13,378 bases of DNA, taken from Flavobacteriales bacterium. Lineage in GTDB: Bacteria > Bacteroidota > Bacteroidia > Flavobacteriales > PHOS-HE28. Each line of letters opens with the position of its first letter. The first letter of the stretch is position 1. Positions 7,233 through 13,378 of this stretch are shown piece after piece. Both the position numbers and the translations under genes were made by a program. Location: contig SSGN01000079.1 of NCBI GenBank assembly GCA_008016945.1, positions 1 through 13,378 of the forward strand, written 5' to 3'. Below the pieces are notes generated by a model that searched no databases, was not told where the DNA came from, and saw only the letters and a program-made list of their open reading frames with translations.

Positions 7233-7508
7233 GAGGGTGTCCCAAGGGCCTCCGTCGGCTCTCACGGGCCGGCCAACCCAATTCTCGCTATATGGGGAAC
7301 CTCAGCAGGTGCGCCCATGCACACATCCATCGGCAGGAATGAACGGCAGCGTTCCTTATGCTCCACCCCGATCGGTCTTGGAACACGCCGTTGGCGTTGT
7401 CGTCCTGCCCATCAGACCACGGACCACGGCGGTGCGATCAGGCCACTTCCTTCAGATACTTGCCCAGGGGTTCACGGGGCGAACCTATGAGGCTCTTAGA
7501 TTTCCAGC

Positions 7509-7964
7509 ATGGGATATCTGCGCGACGGTCGATCCCCGGTGCCCCGAGATGCTCGCGTAAGCGCCGCCATGAGCCGGATCCGCGCGAAGGACACAGGTCC
7601 GGAGCTGCTGGCAAGGATGGTGTTGCGAAAAGCGGGATTCACCGGATACCGACTACACTATGCCAAGGCGCCTGGTCGTCCGGACATCACCTTCGTAGGC
7701 CGCAGGATCGCGGTTTTCGTACACGGCTGTTTCTGGCATGGCTGCCCGCACTGCACGCCACGTACCCCCAAGAGCAACCATGAATTCTGGACCCGCAAGG
7801 TTTCCACGAATCAAGCGCGAGACCGAAGGAAGGCGAATGCCCTGCGCCATGCCGGCTGGCAAGTGCATACCGTGTGGGAGTGCCGTTTACGTCGTGCTCC
7901 GGAACAAGCCATGGCCCGTGTGCTGAAGGCCCTCGTCACCGGGGCCGATCAACGCCGCTTTTGA
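7509..7964 (+). CDS. vsr: Very short patch repair endonuclease (Vsr)
   Basis: The 151-residue length is typical for Vsr. The N-terminal RDGRSPVP...MSRIRAKDTGPE segment (6-32) is a family hallmark and supports the ATG at 7509; an in-frame TAG lies just upstream. The catalytic core is GRPDITF (Asp59) and FVHGCFWHGC with His72 and His77, matching Asp51, His64 and His69 of E. coli Vsr. Cys74, Cys79, Cys82 and Cys125 (VWEC) suit the structural zinc site. Vsr nicks 5' of T in T:G mismatches formed by deamination of 5-methylcytosine, and it normally accompanies a cytosine methyltransferase. None is in this window. The gene overlaps the next gene tail-to-tail by 16 bases. It appears intact. Confidence 0.95.
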   Translation: MGYLRDGRSPVPRDARVSAAMSRIRAKDTGPELLARMVLRKAGFTGYRLHYAKAPGRPDITFVGRRIAVFVHGCFWHGCPHCTPRTPKSNHEFWTRKVSTNQARDRRKANALRHAGWQVHTVWECRLRRAPEQAMARVLKALVTGADQRRF

Positions 7965-8266
7965 CGCCCCAGCAAGCGTCCGAAGAACCGCTTTTCGAAC
8001 TCCCAGAAGAACCGGAACTGTCCCAACAGGGCACCGTAGATCAGCAGGAAGACATTGTAAACGGGCAGGATCAACACGTAATACAGCACGGTGAAGAGCA
8101 GGGGCTGTTCTCCTTCGCCGGTGAAATAGGCCACTATCGGGCGCTTCAAGAACAGGACCGTGAACCCCGTGCAGGTGAAGACCACCAGGATCAGCAACAC
8201 GCGCCAGGGGCCAACGCCCCAGCGCTCGCTTAACCGCTGTATCCAACCACGCCGTTCGGTTCCCAT
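7949..8266 (-). CDS. Small two-TM membrane protein (DUF6787-like)
   Basis: The 105-residue protein has a basic N-terminus, transmembrane helices at about 22-40 (RVLLILVVFTCTGFTVLFL) and 57-81 (LFTVLYYVLILPVYNVFLL), and a basic C-terminal tail with GQFRFFWEFEKRFFGRL. This arrangement, and the GQFxFF motif after the second helix, match the DUF6787 family common in Bacteroidota; its function is unknown. The family name comes from recall, not a search. The 3' end overlaps vsr by 16 bases on the opposite strand. The ATG lies just 11 bases from the terminator stem of the upstream lipoprotein gene, so its promoter must lie within or beyond that terminator, or it depends on read-through. Confidence 0.8.
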   Translation of the reverse strand: MGTERRGWIQRLSERWGVGPWRVLLILVVFTCTGFTVLFLKRPIVAYFTGEGEQPLLFTVLYYVLILPVYNVFLLIYGALLGQFRFFWEFEKRFFGRLLGRQKRR

Positions 8267-8270
8267 GTGA

Positions 8271-8306
8271 AAGAAAAGCGCCCGTTCCGTGCTGCGGAAC
8301 GGGCGC
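8271..8306 (-). terminator. Strong intrinsic terminator after the PD40 lipoprotein gene
   Basis: On the minus strand GCGCCCGTTCCG (8306-8295) pairs perfectly over 12 bp with CGGAACGGGCGC (8289-8278) around a 5-base loop, followed by TTTTCTTT (8277-8270). It begins 26 bases after the lipoprotein stop codon. The T-run ends only 3 bases before the ATG of the downstream same-strand gene at 8266. Confidence 0.85.
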
Positions 8307-8331
8307 GAAGTTCGTTACCAGCGCGCGGAAA

Positions 8332-9441
8332 TCAATCCTGCCATTCGGCCAGGAACAGATTCGTTTCGCGCGAACCGCCATTGGCCCTGTTACTGCTGAA
8401 GACAAGGTGCTTGCCATCGGGGCTGAACACCGGGAAGGCATCGAACTGGTCGCTGAAGCTCACCTGCTCCAGCCCGGTACCGTCGATGTTGATCAGGTAC
8501 AGGGTGAAGGGGAATCCGCGGGTGGCGGTGTGGTTGCTGGCGAAGATGATCTTCTGTCCGCTGGGGTGCCAGAAGGGAGCCCAGTTGGCCTGTCCCAGGT
8601 CGGAGATCTTCTTGGCATCACTGCCATCCGCATTGGCCACATAGAGTTCCATGTTGGTGGGGGCGACCAGCCCATCCTTCAGCAACTGCTTGTACTCGGC
8701 TTCTTCGGCCTTGTCCTTCGGGCGGCTTGCGCGCCAGAGCAACTTGGTGCCATCCGGACTGAAGAACGCACCTCCGTCGTAGCCCAGGGTATTGGTCACG
8801 CGTTTCACGTCGGTTCCATCCAGCTTCATGGTATACAGATCCAAGTCACCATCGCGCATGCTGGTGAACACGATCCGGTCGCCTTTTGGCGAAACCGTGG
8901 CCTCCGCATCATACCCTGGCATCTTGGTCAATTGTGAGCGGATGTTACCCGAGAGGTCGCTCACATAAATGTCGAAAGAAGGATAGATGGGCCACACGTA
9001 TTTCCCATCGGCCCGGCGCTCGGGATGCGCAGGGCAGGCATGTCCGCCTTCGTGGGTGCTTCCATAGAGCACCAGGCTATCGCCCGGCAGGAAATAGCTA
9101 CAGGTGGTACGTCCGCCATTGATGCTGATCTTCTTGGGTGGGTTGGCCTTCAGGTCGTCGGTGAACGGGTTGAAAACATAGATCTGGTCGCAGCTTTCGC
9201 CCCAGGCCGGGTTGGTGGCTTGGAAGATGAGCTTATCCCCTGCGAAACTCCAATACGCTTCGGCATTATCGCCTCCGAAGGTGAGCTTCTTGAGGCTCTT
9301 GAAGTGCTTCTCACCGTCGGCTATCAAGGTATCCTTGACCACCAGAGTATCAGTAGCGGAGGTCGCCGGGTCGTTCTTAAGAGCGTCTGGCGCCGAGCAC
9401 GCGGCGGCCAGAAGGGGAAGGAAAAGGAATGCAGGTTTCAT
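8332..9441 (-). CDS. TolB/PD40-type beta-propeller lipoprotein
   Basis: I start at ATG 9441 (369 residues), which places a lipoprotein signal at the N-terminus: FLFLPLLAAAC with the lipobox Cys at 15. An 18-residue longer frame exists but would bury this signal. Residues about 50-369 form a WD40-like (PD40) propeller. Repeat motifs FSPDG/SPKGDRIVF are visible at 182-195, 226-236, 290-301 and 338-350, with alternating strand segments such as DIYVSDLSG and LYVANADGSD. These repeats are the TolB type and usually bind proteins or substrates. The segment 108-150 has Cys114 and Cys136 and a His-rich GGHACPAHP motif. It is probably a surface or periplasmic lipoprotein of unknown partner. A perfect hairpin terminator follows. 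A weak -7-like TAACTTCG lies at 9457-9450. Confidence 0.9.
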   Translation of the reverse strand: MKPAFLFLPLLAAACSAPDALKNDPATSATDTLVVKDTLIADGEKHFKSLKKLTFGGDNAEAYWSFAGDKLIFQATNPAWGESCDQIYVFNPFTDDLKANPPKKISINGGRTTCSYFLPGDSLVLYGSTHEGGHACPAHPERRADGKYVWPIYPSFDIYVSDLSGNIRSQLTKMPGYDAEATVSPKGDRIVFTSMRDGDLDLYTMKLDGTDVKRVTNTLGYDGGAFFSPDGTKLLWRASRPKDKAEEAEYKQLLKDGLVAPTNMELYVANADGSDAKKISDLGQANWAPFWHPSGQKIIFASNHTATRGFPFTLYLINIDGTGLEQVSFSDQFDAFPVFSPDGKHLVFSSNRANGGSRETNLFLAEWQD

Positions 9442-9762
9442 TTGGGGCGCGAAGTTACCCACCTCGTTGCAGTAGGATCGCCATGGAAGATCCACGATGG
9501 CGGCCCAAGGGGGGACGGTTCATCAAGGATCAACGAAATGAGCAACCGAACCGCTGGCCATGGAGGAGGGCCCGCGCCCCGGAACTGCCCGCCGGTGTGT
9601 GCCCATTCGGCGAGGCCCGACCGACCTGGGCCGCAGGTTCCGGTGAGTACCTGATCCCGGGCATGCTCCACGGCTATCTCCAGGTCCATTGGATCTATTC
9701 CGAGACTGACCCAATGCCCGTACGGGTCGCCCACCGGATCGACCGGTAGGCCCAAGGCCCAC

Positions 9763-9794
9763 TTGACCAACACCCACCACTTCAAGTACATTCG
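9763..9794 (+). promoter_or_regulatory. Candidate promoter of the large secreted protein
   Basis: TTG at 9763-9765 is followed after 21 bases by TACATTCG at 9787-9794, one mismatch from the Bacteroidota -7 consensus TAnnTTTG. The spacing suits that promoter class (TTG, about 17-23 bases, TAnnTTTG). Transcription would start near 9801 and give a leader of about 55 nt before the ATG at 9856. Confidence 0.4.
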
Positions 9795-9811
9795 TCGACT
9801 AATGGAACAAG

Positions 9812-9838
9812 GACGAAGGGGGAAAATTCGCCTTCGTC
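9812..9838 (+). promoter_or_regulatory. Leader hairpin before the large secreted protein
   Basis: GACGAAGG (9812-9819) pairs with CCTTCGTC (9831-9838) over 8 bp around an 11-base A-rich loop, 17 bases before the start codon. The related TTCGTCGA occurs at 9791-9798 and 9833-9840. The element could be an mRNA leader structure or a dyad operator. Confidence 0.45.
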
Positions 9839-9855
9839 GATACAAATCGACCATC

Positions 9856-12800
9856 ATGCGGCACATTCACCCCTTGTTGATCACCTCGATCCTGTTCATG
9901 GCCGGGCTATCGATCTTCGGTCCTGCGGCCGCCCAGACGTTTCCCACCGGATTCAGCCAAAGCACCTTGGCCGGGGGCACGTTCAACCAACCGGTCGGGG
10001 TTACTTGGGATGCGAATGGTCGCCAGTATGTGTGGGAGAAAGGGGGCAAGGTGTGGATCGTGGAGAACGGCAATCGTTTGGCCGCCCCGTTGATCGACAT
10101 CAGTGAAGAGGTGGGGGGATGGCGGGACCATGGTCTACTTGGCTTCGCGTTGGATCCCGACTACCTCAGTAACGGCAGGGTATACCTCATGTACACGGTG
10201 GATCGGCACCATTTGATGAACTACGGCACCGGTTCTTACAATGCCTCCACCAATGAGTATTACGCCGCTACGATCATGCGGATCACGCGATACACGGCCA
10301 CTGGACCGGCGTTCAACCAAGTGGATCCCGGCAGCCGGTTCGTTCTCGTTGGAGAAACCCGCCAAACGGGGATCGTCCTGCTGCACGAATCGCACAGCAC
10401 CGGATCGCTGGCGTTCGGATCGGATGGCACGCTGATGGCGTCGGTGGGGGACGCAGCCAGTTACAATAACGTTGACGTTGGGAACGCTCCGGACACCTAC
10501 GACAACGTGGCACTGAACGAAGGAATGATGCGCGCGGCGGAAGATGTGGGAGCCATGCGGGCACAGTTGCTGAACTGCCACAACGGCAAGCTTCTGCGCC
10601 TGGATCCGAACACGGGGAACGGGGTGCCCAGCAACCCGTTCTACGACCCCACCGCGCCGCGCTCGCCCAAGTCGCGCGTGTGGGCGCTGGGTTTGCGCAA
10701 CCCGTACCGTATGACCCGGAAGCCGGGAAGCGGCAGCACGGACCCGGCCGCGGGAGACCCGGGGATCTTCTACATCGGCGATGTGGGCTGGACGGCCTGG
10801 GAGGAATTGAACGTGTGCTCGGAAGCGGGGATGAACTTCGGATGGCCCCTCTTCGAAGGCATGTGGCCATGCACGGCGTACATGAACGCGACCACCTACA
10901 ACCTGGATGTGCCCAACCCGCACTACGATGGGGTGAACTGCACACAACAGTTCCTGAGCTTCCAGGACCTACTGAAGCAGGCCACGTTGCAGGTCATCAA
11001 CACGCACCCGAGCCCCTGCCAGCCCGGCACACCGATACCGCCCGGCATCAACACCTACCTGCATGCGCGCCCCAGCGTGGACTGGGCGCATGGGAACAAT
11101 TCGCGTGTACCGGGCTACTCCGGGAACAATGCGTTCTCCTATGATCTCGACTCGCCTACCTCGCCGATCCCGGGACCTCGATTCGGGGGCAACGCCGCAC
11201 TTGCTGGAACGTTCATGGCCACTCCGGCGATGCCGATCGAGTACCACAACTCCGCCTTCGTCGGCGACTATTCAAGCGGCTGGATCAGACGGTTCAAATA
11301 CAACGCCCAGGACGAGTTGGTGAGCGTACATGATTTCGCCAGTGGGCTGGGGCCAATCACCTGGATCGGTGCAGGCCCTGATGGCTGTGTGAGCTATATC
11401 AAGTACGATGCCAACGCCGTACGCAGGATCTGTTACACGAATGCGGTGAACCTGCCTCCGGTGGTGGTAGCCACGCAATCGGTGCAATATGGACCAGGGC
11501 CGCTCACGGTGAACTTCACCGGAAGTGGCAGCAGTGACCCGGAGAACGGCCCGCTCACCTATGCCTGGAACTTCGGCAATGGCACGAGCACGGCCGCGGA
11601 CCCCACCCAGGTCTTCACTGCTCTCCCCGGTGTCCCCACCACCTACAACGTAACACTGACCGTAACGGACAACGCCGGGCAATCCACCTCGACCACCCTT
11701 CTTGTGTCCGTGAACAACACCCCTCCGGTGGTGGATATCACCAGCATACCTATCCCGGCCTACTACCCGCTCGCCGTAGACACCACCTTCCAGCTTCAGG
11801 CCCAGGTGACGGATGCGGAACACGGCCCCGGGCAACTCGCGTACGCGTGGCGCACCACCCTTTACCACAACACACACAACCATCCCGAACCGATCGATGC
11901 CAACGTGAACACCAGCACGGTGATCAGCGGTGCAGGATGCAACGGGGAGACATTCTACTACAAGGTGACCCTGGATGTGACCGATGCCGCCGGTCTCACC
12001 GGCTCGGCGGAACGCACTTTGTTGCCGCGTTGCTATGCGATCGCGCCTCGTGCGGTGATCAACGCGGACGTCACCGCAGGCACGGGACCGCTCCTGGTGA
12101 ACCTGGATGGATCGGCCTCCTACGACCCTGGCACGATCGTGAGCTACCATTGGGATTTCGGTGATGGCACCTTCGCATCCACCGCGCTCACGAACAAGAT
12201 CTTCAGCGAACCAGGGGCCTATCAGGTCACGCTCACCGTGACCGATGATGATGGATTGGTAGGGCAGACCACCCGGACCATCACCGTGATCACCTTGGAT
12301 CCACCACAATGCGTTGGAGCCACAGGCTCCATCCTGCGCCAGGTCTGGAACAGCGTTACCGGAGGCACGGTCACCGACCTGTTGAACAGCCCGAACTATC
12401 CCAACTCGCCTTCGGCGACCACCTATCCCACATCGTTCAGCGCACCGGCGAACGTTGGGAACAACTACGGCCAGCGCCTACGCGGATACATCATCGCCCC
12501 GCAAACAGGGCAATACACCTTCACGGTGACCGGCGATGACCAGACCGTGGTATACCTGGGGCTGAACTCCGACCCCTTGTATAAACGGGTGATCTGCCAG
12601 GTGTCGGGCTGGACGAACGTTGGGGAATTCACCAAATACCCGGAACAGACCAGCGTGGGCATCCAACTCCAGGCCGGAGCCTACTACTATGTGGAAGTGT
12701 TGCACAAGGAAGGTACGGGCAACGACCATGTGAACCTGTACTGGCAGACCCCCTCGAACAGTACACGGACCATCATACCGGGCAGTGTGCTGGCCCGGTG

Positions 12801-13378
12801 GCAGGATTGCCAACCGAGCGTCCGTGTTCGGATGAACCTGCAAGGCCCATGGAACGCCACCAGCGCCATGATGAGCGACAACCTGCGCCAGGCAGCCTTG
12901 TTGCCAACGACCGAGCCGTATGCGGGGTTAGGCTATCCCTTGGTGGGTAGCGGTGGCGAATCGGTGGCTCCTTCCATGTTCACCACCACCGGGAAGAACG
13001 CGATCGTGGACTGGGTGCTGGTGGAGCTTCGCGACAAGAACAACCCGGCGTTGGTGGTAGCCACCAAGAGCGCCTTACTGCAACGCGACGGTGATGTGGT
13101 GGGGGTGAACGGTCTGCCTCGCATCTTGTTCAACATGGCGCCGGAAAACTATTACGTGGCCGTACGGCACCGGAACCACCTGGGGGTCATGTCCTTCGCA
13201 TCGAAGGCCCTTGGCCCCAACGAGGTCTCGATCGACTTCACCCTGAACACGGAGCCCACCTACGGCACTTCGGCGCGCGCGACCTTGTCCAATGGAAAGC
13301 GCGCCTTGTGGAGCGGCAACACCCATCCGGATGGCTACCTACAGTACACCGGAGCTCAGAACGACCGCGACCCGATCC
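9856..13378 (+). CDS. Giant secreted protein: sorbosone-dehydrogenase-like propeller, PKD and PA14 domains (3' end missing)
   Basis: The ATG at 9856 opens 1174 codons to the right edge without a stop. Residues 1-27 are a signal peptide (LLITSILFMAGLSIFGPAAAQ). Residues about 32-530 match the glucose/sorbosone dehydrogenase propeller: DHGLLGFALDP at 91-101, HESHSTGSLAFGSDG at 177-191, VGDA, RNPYR at 281-285, and GDVGWTAWEELN with NFGWPLFEG at 308-335. His180 aligns with the catalytic His144 of soluble PQQ glucose dehydrogenase, but the Arg of the HxSGRL motif is Ser here. Then come a PKD domain (534-619, YAWNFGNG), an Ig-like domain (623-726), a second PKD (731-812, YHWDFGDGT) and a PA14-type domain (about 824-985, LRGYIIAPQTGQYTFTVTGDD). 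After 988 a Bacteroidota surface module begins, with VDWVLVELRD and SALLQRDGDVV. The protein is likely type IX-secreted and may bind or oxidise sugars. Confidence 0.9.
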   Translation, partial: MRHIHPLLITSILFMAGLSIFGPAAAQTFPTGFSQSTLAGGTFNQPVGVTWDANGRQYVWEKGGKVWIVENGNRLAAPLIDISEEVGGWRDHGLLGFALDPDYLSNGRVYLMYTVDRHHLMNYGTGSYNASTNEYYAATIMRITRYTATGPAFNQVDPGSRFVLVGETRQTGIVLLHESHSTGSLAFGSDGTLMASVGDAASYNNVDVGNAPDTYDNVALNEGMMRAAEDVGAMRAQLLNCHNGKLLRLDPNTGNGVPSNPFYDPTAPRSPKSRVWALGLRNPYRMTRKPGSGSTDPAAGDPGIFYIGDVGWTAWEELNVCSEAGMNFGWPLFEGMWPCTAYMNATTYNLDVPNPHYDGVNCTQQFLSFQDLLKQATLQVINTHPSPCQPGTPIPPGINTYLHARPSVDWAHGNNSRVPGYSGNNAFSYDLDSPTSPIPGPRFGGNAALAGTFMATPAMPIEYHNSAFVGDYSSGWIRRFKYNAQDELVSVHDFASGLGPITWIGAGPDGCVSYIKYDANAVRRICYTNAVNLPPVVVATQSVQYGPGPLTVNFTGSGSSDPENGPLTYAWNFGNGTSTAADPTQVFTALPGVPTTYNVTLTVTDNAGQSTSTTLLVSVNNTPPVVDITSIPIPAYYPLAVDTTFQLQAQVTDAEHGPGQLAYAWRTTLYHNTHNHPEPIDANVNTSTVISGAGCNGETFYYKVTLDVTDAAGLTGSAERTLLPRCYAIAPRAVINADVTAGTGPLLVNLDGSASYDPGTIVSYHWDFGDGTFASTALTNKIFSEPGAYQVTLTVTDDDGLVGQTTRTITVITLDPPQCVGATGSILRQVWNSVTGGTVTDLLNSPNYPNSPSATTYPTSFSAPANVGNNYGQRLRGYIIAPQTGQYTFTVTGDDQTVVYLGLNSDPLYKRVICQVSGWTNVGEFTKYPEQTSVGIQLQAGAYYYVEVLHKEGTGNDHVNLYWQTPSNSTRTIIPGSVLARWQDCQPSVRVRMNLQGPWNATSAMMSDNLRQAALLPTTEPYAGLGYPLVGSGGESVAPSMFTTTGKNAIVDWVLVELRDKNNPALVVATKSALLQRDGDVVGVNGLPRILFNMAPENYYVAVRHRNHLGVMSFASKALGPNEVSIDFTLNTEPTYGTSARATLSNGKRALWSGNTHPDGYLQYTGAQNDRDPI

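Larger units (their letters stand above)
9442..9855. other. Divergent intergenic region (414 bp) with one doubtful ORF
   Basis: This should hold the promoters of the lipoprotein (minus) and the large secreted gene (plus). A minus ORF starting at ATG 9791 (MYLKWWVLVKWALGLPV..., 117 residues) has many G/C-ending codons in its first half and ends in an ATGA overlap with the lipoprotein start. Its second half is Pro/Arg-rich with no domain, so I do not call it a gene. The plus-strand promoter and leader hairpin (9763-9838) are listed separately. Confidence 0.45.

Noticed and set aside
6081..7265. 394-codon antisense frame rich in Leu, Cys and Gly
   Set aside because: It is the mirror of the Ala/Lys/Glu repeat region; its apparent hydrophobicity comes from complementing GCC/AAG/GAG codons.
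7438..7508. Minus-strand peptide ending PLGKYLKEVA before a TGA, suggesting a gene end
   Set aside because: Upstream codons of this frame are antisense to the conserved RDGRSPVP start of Vsr and no start or domain supports it; treated as a chance open frame.

Overview
The window looks like a chromosomal segment of a GC-rich Bacteroidota, probably Flavobacteriales-like. Evidence: long secreted proteins built from Ig-like, PKD and PA14 modules, a CarboxypepD_reg-like domain fused to an Ala/Lys/Glu helix, a DUF6787-type small membrane protein, a SiaC/DUF1987 protein, starts without Shine-Dalgarno sequences, and a TAnnTTTG-type promoter box. The taxonomic call is inference; no rRNA or core marker is present.

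Layout. (1) 1-1158, minus: 5' part of a secreted adhesin-like protein with 93-residue tandem repeats, running off the left edge. (2) 1159-1829: gene-free divergent region with a nested inverted repeat and a candidate promoter for the next gene. (3) 1830-3164, plus: complete PIN-PhoH (PhoH2/YlaK type) ATPase/RNase. (4) 3165-3754: no gene seen. (5) 3755-4147, minus: SiaC-family phosphoprotein with its phospho-acceptor motif intact but no partner kinase, phosphatase or cyclase in view. (6) 4148-4533: no gene, one hairpin. (7) 4534-5957, minus: tight three-gene operon of small exported proteins (unknown, TPR, unknown Cys-containing). (8) 6018-7232, plus, divergent from that operon: exported protein with a CarboxypepD_reg-like domain, four 14-residue helical repeats and a conserved-looking C-terminal domain. 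(9) 7509-7964, plus: very short patch repair endonuclease (vsr) with no cytosine methyltransferase in view, overlapping tail-to-tail with (10) 7949-8266, minus: two-TM DUF6787-type protein. (11) 8332-9441, minus: TolB/PD40 beta-propeller lipoprotein, ending in a strong intrinsic terminator that abuts the start codon of the DUF6787 gene. (12) 9442-9855: mostly gene-free, with one doubtful minus ORF and a promoter-plus-hairpin leader for (13) 9856-13378, plus: giant secreted sorbosone-dehydrogenase-like / PKD / PA14 protein running off the right edge.

Most of the window serves the envelope or exterior: two large modular secreted proteins at the edges, four small exported proteins in the middle and one lipoprotein. 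The remaining genes cover RNA metabolism (PhoH2), signalling (SiaC) and mismatch repair (Vsr). There is no CRISPR array, tRNA, rRNA or recognisable insertion sequence. I do not see a clearly novel multi-gene system. The best candidate for undescribed biology is the 4534-7232 cluster of exported proteins.
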